From Rhodospirillaceae bacterium (GTDB lineage: Bacteria; Pseudomonadota; Alphaproteobacteria; UBA8366), in NCBI GenBank assembly GCA_002716125.1, contig PAZH01000048.1, positions 47,467-111,466 of the forward strand: a stretch of DNA of 64,000 nucleotides. Direction: 5' to 3'. A model generated the notes under the pieces. That model did not search any database, was not told the DNA's origin, and saw only the letters and a program-made list of their open reading frames with translations. Shown one piece after another: positions 43,931 to 52,520 of this stretch. How positions within the stretch are numbered: the stretch's first letter is position 1; each line of letters begins with the position of its first letter. The position numbers and the translations under genes are program-made.

Positions 43931-46831
43931 TCAGTGCGCTGTCGCCCAATCGTCACCGATACCGGCGTCGACCACCAGCGGCACCTTCAGCTCGAGCGCT
44001 GGCAGCGCCGCCGCCTCCATCGTCTCTTTCACCACCTCGATGGTCTTTTCCACTTGGTCTTCCGGTGTCTCGAACAACAGCTCGTCGTGGACCTGCAGCA
44101 GCATGCGGGCATCGAGCCCGGCGTCCGCGATCGCGGGCGGCACCCGGATCATGGCGCGCTTGATGATATCCGCGGCCGAGCCCTGGATTGGCGCGTTGAT
44201 CGCTTGGCGTTCGGCATAGTTCCGCTGCATGGGATTCTTGGCGTTGATCGCATCCAGGTGAATGCACCGCCCGAATAAGGTCTCGACCAGGCCCGCCTTG
44301 CGGCATTGCTCGACGGCGCCGTCCATGTAGTCGCGGATGCCGGGATAGCGCTCGAAGTATGCGTCGATGTAGTTCTTGGCGTCGCCGCGCGCGATACCGA
44401 GCTGGCGCGCCAAACCGAATGCGCTGATGCCGTAGATGATGCCGAAATTGATCGCTTTCGCCTGCCGGCGGATCATCGGGTCCATGCCTTCGATCGGCAC
44501 GTCGAAGACCTGGCTGGCGGTCATCGCGTGGATGTCTTGGCCGTCGCGGAAGGCATCGACCAGGGCGTCGATTCCGGCCATATGCGCCAAGACCCGAAGC
44601 TCGATTTGGCTGTAGTCGAGGGATAGCAGTTTCCAGCCTTCACGGGCGACGAAGGCGCCCCGAATTTTACGCCCTTCTTCGGTGCGGACGGGGATGTTTT
44701 GCAGGTTCGGGTCGGTCGAGGACAGGCGGCCGGTTTGCGCACCGGCCATGGCATAAGATGTGTGAATGCGGCCCGTCGCCGGGTTGATCTGCTCCAGCAA
44801 TGCATCCGAGTAAGTGCTCTTGAGCTTCGCGATTTGGCGCCATTCGAGGACCCGTGCCGGCAGATCGTGGCCGCCCGCCGCCAGGTCTTCCAGCACGCTC
44901 GCGTCGGTGCCGTAGCCGCCGCTCTTGTTCTTCTTGCCGCCGGGCAGGCTCATCTTCTCGAAGAGGATTTCACCAAGCTGCTTCGGCGAGCCGATATTGA
45001 ACTCTTCGCCGGCCAGTTCGTGCACCTCCGCCTCGAGCCCGGCGAGGCGCTGGGTGAAATCCCGGCTGAGGCCGCGCAGTTTCTCCGGATCGACTCCGAT
45101 ACCTTCCTTCTCCATCGCCCAGACCACCGGGACAAGCGGCCGCTCGATGGTCTCGTAGACCGTCGTCATCTTCTCCTGGACGAGCCGCGGCTTCAGCGTC
45201 TGGTGGAGCCGCAGCGTGATGTCCGCGTCCTCCGCCGCGTAATCCCGCGCGGCTTCGAGCGGCACGTAATCAAAGGTAATCTGTTTCTTGCCCGTACCGA
45301 CAACGTCCTTGTACTTCACGGTCGAGACGCCGAGATGCGTGTCCGCCAGCACGTCCATACCGTGGCCGTGCAGCCCGCCGTCGAGCACGAAGGAGAGCAG
45401 CATCGTATCGTCGACCGGCGTCACCTCGACCCCATAGCGCGACAGGATGAGGGCGTCGTATTTGATGTTCTGCCCGACCTTGAGGACGGACGGATCGTCG
45501 AGCAGCGGCGCCAAGATATCGAGCGCTTTCTGGCGCGGGATCTGCGCCGGCGCTTCCTCCGCCGCCTCGCCGCCGTCCCCGAGATCGAGAGCCCCTTGGC
45601 TGCCCGCCGCCTTGTGCGCGACCGGGATATAACAGGCCTTACCGGCTTGCACCGAAAGCGACAGGCCGACCAGCTCCGCCTGCATGGCGTCGAGGGAGGT
45701 CGTCTCCGTATCGACCGCAACGACGCCCGCCTTGCGCGCCCGGTCGACCCAGGCCTGCAGGGCCGCTTCGTCCTGGACCAGCTCATAGGCGATCTCCGCC
45801 GGGGCCGCCGTCGGATCGCTCGGCGCGCCGGCGAGGCTCGCCCCGCCGCCTTCCTCGATCGCGGCCAGCGTCTTGCGCAATGCCCGGTCCCGCTTGTCCG
45901 CGGGCAGGGTCTCGAAGGCCTCGGCGAAAATCGCATCGAAGCTTTCCATCTCTTCGTCCGTGAGCGCGCTCCGCAGCTCCGCCAGGATGGCATCGAAGCC
46001 CTGCGTCGCGAGCCATGGCACCAGCTTCGTCAACTCATGCGGCGGCACGTCCAACTCGTCCACCGGCAGGTCGATCGGCACGTCGTCCTTCAAGGTCACC
46101 AGCTGCAGCGAGACCCGCGCCATATCGGCGAACTCGATCAGGTTCTCGCGCCGTTTGTTCTGTTTGATCTCGCCGGCCCGCTCCAGCAGCGTGTCGAGAT
46201 CGCCGTACTCGTTGATCAGGAGGGCCGCCGTTTTCACCCCGATCCCCGGCACCCCCGGCACGTTATCCACCGAATCGCCGGCCAGCGCCTGCACCTCGAC
46301 CACTTTCTCCGGCCCGACGCCGAAGCGCTCGAACACCTCGTCGCGGCCGATCCGCCGGTTCTTCATCTCGTCGAACATGCCGACCTTGTCGTTGACCAGC
46401 TGCATCAGGTCCTTGTCGGAGGAGACGATGGTGACCTCCGCCCCGGCCTCGGTCGCCTGGCGCGCATAGGTCGCGATGATGTCGTCCGCCTCGAACCCTT
46501 CGATCTCGATCGTGTGGAGGTTGAAGGCCTCGCTCGCCTGCTTGATCAGCGGGAACTGCGGCACCAACTCCTCGGGCGCGTCCGGGCGGTGCCCTTTGTA
46601 ATCGGGATAGATGTCGTTGCGGAAATTACGCCGCGCCGCGTCGAAGATGACCGCGATATGGTCGGCTTCGGTGTCGCGCAGCAGCTTCATCAACATACGG
46701 GTGAAACCGAAGACCGCGTTCACGGGCGTGCCGTCCGGGCGGTTCAGCGGGCGGATCGCGTGGAAGGCGCGGAAGATGAATCCGGAGCCGTCGACGAGAT
46801 AGAGATGCTTGAGGGGTTTCGCCTCGGCCAT
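43931..46831 (-). CDS. polA: DNA polymerase I
   Basis: 966 residues from the ATG at 46831, giving MAEAKPLKHLYLVDGSGFIFRA. The three domains are complete: 5'-3' exonuclease (HIAVIFDAARRNFRNDIYPDYK and GDSVDNVPGVPGIG), 3'-5' exonuclease (VAVDTETTSLD and CYIPVAHK) and polymerase (LSLDYSQIELRVLAHMAG, RRQAKAINFGIIYG, QVHDELLFE). The intact proofreading Asp-x-Glu suggests activity. GC content of this gene is much higher than that of genes to its left. Confidence 0.97.
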   Translation of the reverse strand: MAEAKPLKHLYLVDGSGFIFRAFHAIRPLNRPDGTPVNAVFGFTRMLMKLLRDTEADHIAVIFDAARRNFRNDIYPDYKGHRPDAPEELVPQFPLIKQASEAFNLHTIEIEGFEADDIIATYARQATEAGAEVTIVSSDKDLMQLVNDKVGMFDEMKNRRIGRDEVFERFGVGPEKVVEVQALAGDSVDNVPGVPGIGVKTAALLINEYGDLDTLLERAGEIKQNKRRENLIEFADMARVSLQLVTLKDDVPIDLPVDELDVPPHELTKLVPWLATQGFDAILAELRSALTDEEMESFDAIFAEAFETLPADKRDRALRKTLAAIEEGGGASLAGAPSDPTAAPAEIAYELVQDEAALQAWVDRARKAGVVAVDTETTSLDAMQAELVGLSLSVQAGKACYIPVAHKAAGSQGALDLGDGGEAAEEAPAQIPRQKALDILAPLLDDPSVLKVGQNIKYDALILSRYGVEVTPVDDTMLLSFVLDGGLHGHGMDVLADTHLGVSTVKYKDVVGTGKKQITFDYVPLEAARDYAAEDADITLRLHQTLKPRLVQEKMTTVYETIERPLVPVVWAMEKEGIGVDPEKLRGLSRDFTQRLAGLEAEVHELAGEEFNIGSPKQLGEILFEKMSLPGGKKNKSGGYGTDASVLEDLAAGGHDLPARVLEWRQIAKLKSTYSDALLEQINPATGRIHTSYAMAGAQTGRLSSTDPNLQNIPVRTEEGRKIRGAFVAREGWKLLSLDYSQIELRVLAHMAGIDALVDAFRDGQDIHAMTASQVFDVPIEGMDPMIRRQAKAINFGIIYGISAFGLARQLGIARGDAKNYIDAYFERYPGIRDYMDGAVEQCRKAGLVETLFGRCIHLDAINAKNPMQRNYAERQAINAPIQGSAADIIKRAMIRVPPAIADAGLDARMLLQVHDELLFETPEDQVEKTIEVVKETMEAAALPALELKVPLVVDAGIGDDWATAH

Positions 46832-46931
46832 AGCGGTCTTCCTGCTGAAAATCGGGACGATCCAGGATGCCCAATCGGCCCTGCGAGGGCAAGCGATAGG
46901 GCGGGAATTTGCACGTCTATGTTGCGACAAG

Positions 46932-46958
46932 CTCATGCTTCGACAAGCTCAGCATGAG
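46932..46958. repeat. REP-like palindrome after polA start
   Basis: Perfect 8-bp inverted arms CTCATGCT/AGCATGAG around an 11-base loop with TTCGACAAGCTC. Together with the similar element at 47020-47048 in the other orientation it forms a REP-type pair in the 580-bp non-coding stretch between polA and the zinc-finger gene. Confidence 0.75.
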
Positions 46959-47019
46959 GATTGTGCCGGGTAGCCCTCACCCCGACCTTTCACCCATATC
47001 CTGCGCCCTCATCTTCCCC

Positions 47020-47048
47020 CCTCATCCTGAGCCTGTCGAAGGACGAGG
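47020..47048. repeat. REP-like palindrome, reverse-oriented copy
   Basis: CCTCATCC and GGACGAGG arms (one G-T pair) flank TGAGCCTGTCGAA. Its complement shows the same TTCGACA-GCTCA core as the element at 46932-46958. Confidence 0.75.
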
Positions 47049-47057
47049 GCGGGCCCG

Positions 47058-47082
47058 GATTGTTTTTTTCCGAAAAACAATC
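47058..47082. repeat. AT-rich 10-bp hairpin between polA and zinc-finger gene
   Basis: GATTGTTTTT (47058-47067) pairs perfectly with AAAAACAATC (47073-47082) over a five-base loop. It stands next to the second REP-like element. As a T-rich arm it could act as a bidirectional terminator, but it lacks a GC stem. Confidence 0.6.
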
Positions 47083-47301
47083 TTATGCACCGTAATAGAA
47101 TACCGCACTTGGGTGTCGGATCGCGACCTATTGGGGCCGTAAAGCCGGTTTCTGAGAGGGCGGCATGCGGCGAAAATCGTCGACAGCGAAGGGCTGTCGC
47201 GGTTTAGCGGAGATACACGATGTCAAAGAACGGGCCATGCAGGCCGGCGCGACCCTAACACAAAAGAGACAAATTGTCGATTTAGATGGGCCGCGTTGTC
47301 A

Positions 47302-47319
47302 TTCCCGTGAAACCGGGAA
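47302..47319. repeat. small dispersed repeat of the GTCATTCCCG type
   Basis: TTCCCG-TGAAAC-CGGGAA hairpin preceded by GTCA. Relatives with GTCATTCC are found at 60866 and 60992, so these belong to one dispersed short-repeat family. The rest of the 46832-47413 gap shows no gene. Confidence 0.55.
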
Positions 47320-47413
47320 GCCAGAATTGGAATGTGGTTGCTTGCGACATTCCCGCTGAAGCCTGTCCTCGCGGCGGCGGGGGCGGGCCTGACGAGGCCC
47401 GGGACGGGCGGGC

Positions 47414-47593
47414 TTAGTGATGTCCGGCGGGTGCCGCGCCTTCTTTCAGGACGAAGCGCCGGCCGCAATAGGGGCAATCGACCATGCCGCCGTCACCGAG
47501 GTTCATGTAGATCGTCGGGTGGCCCAAGGCGCCGCCGCCGCCGTCGCAGCTCACGCGTGTATCCTCGACCTCGATCGTCTCCGCCGGTTCCAT
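47414..47593 (-). CDS. zinc-finger domain small protein (NDUFS6-like)
   Basis: 59 residues, ATG at 47593, stop TAA at 47414-47416. It reads VSCDGGGGALGHPTIYMNLG and then VDCPYCGRRFVL, a C-x(n)-H...C-x2-C zinc site (C16, H25, C40, C43). This is the bacterial zinc-finger family related to the complex I NDUFS6 accessory subunit, common in alphaproteobacteria. The function is thought to be linked to complex I assembly; not shown here. It is flanked by repeats and stands alone. Confidence 0.85.
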   Translation of the reverse strand: MEPAETIEVEDTRVSCDGGGGALGHPTIYMNLGDGGMVDCPYCGRRFVLKEGAAPAGHH

Positions 47594-47627
47594 GCTCGCT
47601 CCACCCTTATCTCAATGGCCAAATCGC

Positions 47628-47669
47628 AGTGGCCCCATCTCAGTGGCCCCATCTCAGTGGCCCCATCTC
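47628..47669 (+). repeat. three perfect 14-bp tandem repeats
   Basis: The unit AGTGGCCCCATCTC occurs three times head-to-tail (47628, 47642 and 47656), preceded by a degenerate copy (CTCAATGGCC). It lies just upstream of the zinc-finger gene, 34 bp beyond its start, and 79 bp before the esterase-like gene. Confidence 0.9.
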
Positions 47670-47748
47670 AAGAACGCCGCGCGCGGTTTGACCGCGCCGA
47701 CGGTGGGATGATACCGAATGCGGGCCGGTAATCAACGCGGAAAGCTTC

Positions 47749-48819
47749 ATGGCGCGCACCTTTTGCGGACTTCTCCTGATCGCCCTCTTGGGCAGCGCTT
47801 GCGCGCCGTGGCACCGCCCGCCGGGCCCGCCGACCGTGGCCCCCGCGCTCTCGGCGACCCATGTGACGATGGCGGACGGTGCGGCATTGCCGTTGCGCCG
47901 CTGGCTGCCCGCGGGGCCGCCCCGCGCGGTCGTCCTCGCCCTGCACGGCTTCAACGATTATTCCCGCGCCTTCCAGGCCCCGGCCGGGCATCTGGCGAAG
48001 GCGGGGATCGCGGTCTACGCCTACGATCAGCGGGGCTTCGGCGCGGCGCCGAATCGGGGCTTCTGGTCGAGCGTGGCGGGCATGACCGGCGACATGCGCG
48101 CCGCCGCCGGCCTCGTCCGTGCGGCGCATCCGGACCGTCCCTTCTATATCTTGGGCGAAAGCATGGGGGCCGCCGTCGTCCTGGCCGCGATGGGCGAGGG
48201 GGCGGGGCCGCCGCAAGCCGACGGCTATATCCTCTCGGCCCCCGCCGTCTGGGGGCGCCGGGTCATGCCGTTCTGGCAGCGCGTCGGCCTCGAGTTCTTC
48301 GCCCACACCATCCCGCTTTTCCATGTGACGGGGCAGGGTTTCAACCGCACGCCGTCCGACAATATCGAAATGCTGAAAAAGCTCGGGCGCGACAAGCTGG
48401 TCATCAAATACACCCGGATCGACACGCTCTACGGCCTCGTCGATCTGATGGACGCGGCCCTCGACGCGGCCCCGAAGACGCGGGGCCGCACCCTGATCTT
48501 GCTCGGGAGCCAAGAAGACATCGTGCCCGAGGGGGCGATGCAGGCCTTGCTCACCGCCCTGCCGGAGGCGGAATGCGTGCGCGTCGCCCGCTACCAGGCA
48601 GGCTTCCACATGCTGCTCCGCGACCTGCAGGCCGCGACCGTGCTGGCCGACATCGCCGCCTGGATCGGCGACCCGGCGACGGCGCTGCCGTCCGGCGCCG
48701 ACCGCGCCGTGGCGGCAAGTGAACAAGAGGCGGCGAAAGAACCGGAGTCCAAACAAGCCTCTGGCGCAACCGCGCCCCTTGCCCTAAATTGCGCCCCGCC
48801 TATCGCCGCGCGCCCGTAG
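47749..48819 (+). CDS. alpha/beta hydrolase (lysophospholipase-like) lipoprotein
   Basis: 356 residues. The signal ends in LLGSAC with lipidation cysteine C18. The hydrolase domain has LALHGFNDYSRAF (oxyanion HG), YAYDQRGFGAAPNRG, the nucleophile elbow GESMGAAVVL, an acid near LGSQEDIVPEGA and a histidine in AGFHMLL. The family includes monoacylglycerol lipases and lysophospholipases. Periplasmic membrane-anchored action is inferred from the lipobox. The last ten bases and stop overlap the following tRNA-Arg. The C-terminal 35 residues are poor in order and probably not essential. Confidence 0.88.
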   Translation: MARTFCGLLLIALLGSACAPWHRPPGPPTVAPALSATHVTMADGAALPLRRWLPAGPPRAVVLALHGFNDYSRAFQAPAGHLAKAGIAVYAYDQRGFGAAPNRGFWSSVAGMTGDMRAAAGLVRAAHPDRPFYILGESMGAAVVLAAMGEGAGPPQADGYILSAPAVWGRRVMPFWQRVGLEFFAHTIPLFHVTGQGFNRTPSDNIEMLKKLGRDKLVIKYTRIDTLYGLVDLMDAALDAAPKTRGRTLILLGSQEDIVPEGAMQALLTALPEAECVRVARYQAGFHMLLRDLQAATVLADIAAWIGDPATALPSGADRAVAASEQEAAKEPESKQASGATAPLALNCAPPIAARP

Positions 48820-48886
48820 CTCAGCTGGATAGAGCGTTAGCCTCCGGAGCTAAAGGTCTCAGGTTCGAATCCTGACGGGCGCGCCA
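48810..48886 (+). tRNA. tRNA-Arg (anticodon CCG), CCA encoded
   Basis: Acceptor GCGCCCG (48810-48816) pairs with CGGGCGC (48876-48882); D-arm GCTCAGCTGGATAGAGC; anticodon stem TTAGC/GCTAA with loop CTCCGGA, anticodon CCG (reads CGG). T-arm CAGGTTCGAATCCTG. Discriminator G and encoded CCA at 48884-48886, followed by T7 that may terminate transcription. It overlaps the 3' end of the hydrolase gene and sits at the left edge of a compositionally distinct stretch. Confidence 0.96.
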
Positions 48887-49154
48887 TTTTTTTCTCTTTC
48901 GATAAAATTCTCCCCGACCCCCGATTTCTTTTGGGTATGAGCTTGCGACCCAATTAAAGACATAATGTCTATTGTGGGGCAGCAGCCGTACCCCCATATA
49001 AAGGGCGCACTACGGGTGCCCGAGGGTCCGAGCGTCACACCACGCTGCGGGTAACCCGGACCGGACAACACCTCCCGAGAACCTGATTGCAACGACGCCC
49101 CGGCGCCGCGCCTTCCTGTGTGCGCTGCCGCCGGGCGAACCCGAGGATTTTGTG

Positions 49155-50150
49155 ATGGTCAAACCCTTCAAACTCACCTGGCCGATCGGCCGCGCCGACG
49201 CCATGGACAAGGACGATATCGAAAACACGAAACAAGCCCTCGACGCTCTCGGCCTCTACGAGCCGCCCGAACTCTTCACCGAGCGCTTTTCCACCGAACC
49301 GATGATCCGGGGCCTGAAAAAGTTCCAACGCCAGGAAGGCCTCGTCCCCGACGGCGTCATGAGTCCGGACGGCCCGACACACCGTCGAATGAATGAGGTT
49401 TTGGAAGATATTTCGAAACCCGAGAACGCGAGAGACATGAATATCCCGAAAGCCCAAGTTTCGGCCGATCTTCCAAACCCAATCCCTCATTCAACGGCAA
49501 TCAGATTGTATTCTCCTGTCGGTCATCGTCGCGACAACCATCCGCACGATATCGTATCCGTAAAACGTGGCTTAGCGATGCTCGGCGAATTTCCCATGCA
49601 CCGGTCGTCCATCGACGACACCCAGGCCGACGACGCGTTCTTCGAAACACTAAGGCGCTTCCAAAAGAGTTCAGGTGTCAAAGTCGATGGCTGGATGGGG
49701 CCGAAGGGCGAAACAGAGAACGCCCTTGAAGAGAGAATTCAGGCGCTAGCCAAGCCCGGGAGTTCAAATCGAGCCGGAGGTGTACTCGACGACAATCCGA
49801 ATGACACCACTGAAACGGCGGCAGCGCATATCCCGCCCATCGTATTCAAAATGGCGGAGGTTTTCGGCATGGCTGTTATGGCCGCCTGGGCGTGGTGGCA
49901 GTCGATGTCATCGACAGAACAAGAAACACTCCAACAGAGTATAGTAAACTCTCATGCGAACGATGATCGCGAATCCCTCTGCGACGACCTTCTCTATAAT
50001 ATCGATACACCCATGTGTAATGCTGTCTCGAAGAAACGAGGAAAAGCGGCGGGAGCTAAATGCCGAGCGTCTGCCTCCGCAAGATACTCCGCATGCCTTC
50101 GAGGCACTCCAATCGATCAATTGCCGCCTTTGAACGTGTGGGATCACTAA
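49155..50150 (+). CDS. peptidoglycan-binding protein with membrane segment and Cys-rich C-terminus
   Basis: 331 residues from the ATG at 49155 (a GTG directly before it also fits GAGG at the ribosome site). It contains two PG_binding_1-like repeats, at about 26-78 (LKKFQRQEGLVPDGVMSPDG) and 135-192 (LRRFQKSSGVKVDGWMGPKG). A hydrophobic segment follows at about 228-250 (rich in Ala, Trp and Met). The C-terminal 55 residues carry four cysteines (276, 288, 303, 314) and end PPLNVWDH. Such Cys-patterned tails, from memory, occur at the end of polymorphic-toxin-like proteins. No signal peptide is seen. The second half is AT-richer than the neighbourhood. Confidence 0.7.
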   Translation: MVKPFKLTWPIGRADAMDKDDIENTKQALDALGLYEPPELFTERFSTEPMIRGLKKFQRQEGLVPDGVMSPDGPTHRRMNEVLEDISKPENARDMNIPKAQVSADLPNPIPHSTAIRLYSPVGHRRDNHPHDIVSVKRGLAMLGEFPMHRSSIDDTQADDAFFETLRRFQKSSGVKVDGWMGPKGETENALEERIQALAKPGSSNRAGGVLDDNPNDTTETAAAHIPPIVFKMAEVFGMAVMAAWAWWQSMSSTEQETLQQSIVNSHANDDRESLCDDLLYNIDTPMCNAVSKKRGKAAGAKCRASASARYSACLRGTPIDQLPPLNVWDH

Positions 50151-50371
50151 ATCACGTCATAGTTCTCAATCGTAATGATCTAAGAGAGTTCAATTTGTTC
50201 ACGATAACGAGTGATCAGTTTAATAGAGCAGGAGCAAAGGCCGCATATGAACTAAACAGCGACTTCCGATCACGAGACAATGCATTGCGCTACCACGGCC
50301 TGAAGAGAGAGAATCCCTACCCAATCCTTTCATAGTCCTGCACATTAACCACTGATTGAACGGGCAGTTTA
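50151..50371. other. 220-bp AT-rich spacer
   Basis: Between the Cys-tailed protein and the first paralogue. It has low GC compared with both sides, and an overlapping frame (50060-50335) lacks any domain, so I do not call a gene. It could contain the remains of a small gene or a promoter for the paralogues. Confidence 0.4.
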
Positions 50372-51013
50372 ATGGAAGAGTGGAACGCGTATATCGAATT
50401 TCGTGACCGGATGTTCTTTCCGTTACTGGAGAAAGATCGGTATATCGAGATAGCAGATGCGGCCGACGCGTTCCTCGTGTCGGAAGACAATCCAGCTGTC
50501 CGGTTTCGTGTAATTTCCGAAGTGTCCGTCTTTCTCGATGAGTCAGGACCCGTTGATGTCGCCTTTCGCTGGGCCGAGCGGTTGTGCGACGAATTCCCCG
50601 ACTATCCGTTTGCCTGGTGCCGGATGGGGGCTTGGTTTTGCGCGCCGTATCGCGCGACGCCCGAGAATTACCGGGTGGCGGGCGGCCATTACGAGACGGC
50701 GTTGCGGCATGCCCGGGCGGCGGATGAATGGGTCCGCTATGTCTTGTTCGACCTCTGCCGGTGCCTCGCGAAGGCGGAAGATTGGGAACGACTTGAAACC
50801 CGCATGCGGGAGATCATTGCTGACTTGCAAACAAAGCGGGCGCTCGATTCTGCGGTTCTGGAAGACGATTGGTCCATGCCGACGGGAGACGGCACACTGG
50901 AGCCGGCGCTTGTCGCGCGCTACCGGGGGCTCGCCGCCGCCGACCGCGAGCGCCGGGACCGCGTCGGCTCCAAAGCGGGACCCGCGACCCTGGACGAACT
51001 CGAGCCGAAATAG
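50372..51013 (+). CDS. helical repeat-like protein of unknown function, paralogue 1
   Basis: 213 residues, mainly alpha-helical by pattern and without recognised domain. It resembles its downstream neighbour over the whole length: both have FRW.ERLCDEFPD.PFAW.RM, GHYETAL..AR.AD.WVR.VLF and AEDW..L..RMREII. The repeated helix pairs and W/Y placing resemble TPR-like proteins. The gene is followed, after 82 bp, by the paralogue. By analogy to duplicated immunity genes beside polymorphic toxins it may protect against the upstream Cys-tailed protein; that is a guess. Confidence 0.7.
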   Translation: MEEWNAYIEFRDRMFFPLLEKDRYIEIADAADAFLVSEDNPAVRFRVISEVSVFLDESGPVDVAFRWAERLCDEFPDYPFAWCRMGAWFCAPYRATPENYRVAGGHYETALRHARAADEWVRYVLFDLCRCLAKAEDWERLETRMREIIADLQTKRALDSAVLEDDWSMPTGDGTLEPALVARYRGLAAADRERRDRVGSKAGPATLDELEPK

Positions 51014-51095
51014 ACTGTTCCCCGGCGCCGTTCGAAATTTTGCCTCAATCTCTCCATAGTCTGATCGATCTATCGGTCGATTGAAGGGGTATTGA

Positions 51096-51749
51096 ATGAA
51101 TGGCTGGCCCCCGGCGATGAAAGCTTACGTGACTTTCCGAAAGGAAGTGCTCTCGCCATTGAGCCGCGCCCGGCTCTTTGCAGAGATGTACGAAGAAGCT
51201 GAAATTTATTTGGCGGCGACGCGTGATCCGGATGTCCGCTTTACGCTCATGTCTGAAATGTCTTTGTTTGTGTACGGCACGAGCGATGAGGGGATCGGGT
51301 TCCGATGGCTCGAACGACTATGCGATGAATTTCCAGATAACCCCTTTGCTTGGACGCGGATGGCAGGGTGGTATTGCCTGCGGCGAGACCCGACACCGGA
51401 ACAATGCCGGATCGCGCTCGGTCATTACGAAACGGCTCTGGCGCGAGCGCGAACCGCGGACAAATGGGTGCGATCGGTTCTGTTCTCCATCTGCCGCTTG
51501 CATTCGAGAGCGGAAGATTGGCCCAAGCTCGACGCTCGTATGCGGGAGATCATCGACGACCTGAAGAATAAACGAGAGATCGACATTCCGTTTCTCGAGG
51601 ATGATTGGCTGCGGTTCCTCATGCCCGGCACCTTGGATGACGCGCTGGTCACCCGTTACCGGTCCCTTGTTGCGGCCGACCGCGCGCGACGCCGCGGCCT
51701 CAGCGAAGACGACCTCAGCCCTGCGACTCTTGATGAGCTGGAGCCCTAA
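51096..51749 (+). CDS. helical repeat-like protein of unknown function, paralogue 2
   Basis: 217 residues, a diverged tandem copy of the 50372-51013 protein, sharing the central and C-terminal parts (more than half identical by eye from RLCDEFPD to LEDDW) but with a different N-terminal stretch. No enzyme motifs. It ends three bases before the ATPase gene start, so the paralogues and ATPase are likely cotranscribed. The closing ATLDELEP is shared by both copies. Confidence 0.72.
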   Translation: MNGWPPAMKAYVTFRKEVLSPLSRARLFAEMYEEAEIYLAATRDPDVRFTLMSEMSLFVYGTSDEGIGFRWLERLCDEFPDNPFAWTRMAGWYCLRRDPTPEQCRIALGHYETALARARTADKWVRSVLFSICRLHSRAEDWPKLDARMREIIDDLKNKREIDIPFLEDDWLRFLMPGTLDDALVTRYRSLVAADRARRRGLSEDDLSPATLDELEP

Positions 51750-51752
51750 GCC

Positions 51753-52520
51753 ATGCCTGCGTCCCTCCCGCCGCCGTTCCTGAAGAAAGTCTGGCTGAAA
51801 CCGGAGGAGGTCGACCGGGACGCCTTTCCGTTCGCGCGGTTCCCGGCGCTCCTCGATGACGATTTCGAGATGACGTTCGAGCGGCCGGTGACGATGTTCA
51901 TCGGGGAGAACGGGTCGGGGAAATCAACAATCCTGCAGGCCTTGGCCGAGGTGGCGGGGTTTCATGCCGGCGGCGGCACGGTCGGCTTCCAACTACACAA
52001 CACGTCGAACGAAGGCCGCTCCGCGCTGGCCCGCGCACTGCAGCCTTCGTGGTTACCGAAGGTCTCGCGCGGGTTTTTCTTTCGCTCGGACACCTATGGC
52101 GAAGTGGCGCGCTATATCGACGACGAAGGCAACCCTTGCATGCATAAGATACCCTTGTGGCAGCAGAGCCATGGCGAATCGTTCCTCGCCCTCTTCACAG
52201 AGCGGTTTACCTTCCAGCGGCCCTGCCTTTATTTCCTCGACGAGCCGGAAAACGCGCTCTCGCCGATGCGGCAGATGGCGTTGCTGCGCTTCATGCGCCA
52301 ATGGGAAGACGCGGGCAACGCGCAGATCGTGCTGGCCACGCACTCGCCGATCCTGATGAGCTATCCGGGCGCAGACCTTCGTTGGTTCGACGGCAGGGAT
52401 ATCCAACCCATCGCCTACGCGGATATCGAGCACGTGAAGGTCACGCGCGCCTTCCTCGCCAACCCGGACCGCTATCTGGAGATGCTTTTCGAAGAAGCGG
52501 AAGACGACGGCGATGGATGA
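51753..52520 (+). CDS. AAA/ABC-like ATPase
   Basis: 255 residues. Walker A is GENGSGKST (51-59), the signature-like SHGES is at 139-143, Walker B with following D-loop is CLYFLDEPENALSP (158-171) and the switch histidine is in LATHSPILMS (H197). This places it with stand-alone SMC/ABC-type ATPases (COG3910/AAA_21-like), without a coiled-coil insertion long enough for Rad50. Such proteins include housekeeping ones and parts of defence systems. It overlaps the next small gene by eight bases. Confidence 0.82.
   Translation: MPASLPPPFLKKVWLKPEEVDRDAFPFARFPALLDDDFEMTFERPVTMFIGENGSGKSTILQALAEVAGFHAGGGTVGFQLHNTSNEGRSALARALQPSWLPKVSRGFFFRSDTYGEVARYIDDEGNPCMHKIPLWQQSHGESFLALFTERFTFQRPCLYFLDEPENALSPMRQMALLRFMRQWEDAGNAQIVLATHSPILMSYPGADLRWFDGRDIQPIAYADIEHVKVTRAFLANPDRYLEMLFEEAEDDGDG

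Noticed and set aside
44699..46957. 752-codon open frame antisense to polA
   Set aside because: It mirrors a high-GC coding strand, has no domain or ribosome site, and polA motifs on the other strand are complete.
50060..50335. 91-codon open frame overlapping the Cys-tailed gene
   Set aside because: No motif, no ribosome site, and its first third lies in a different frame of an established gene.
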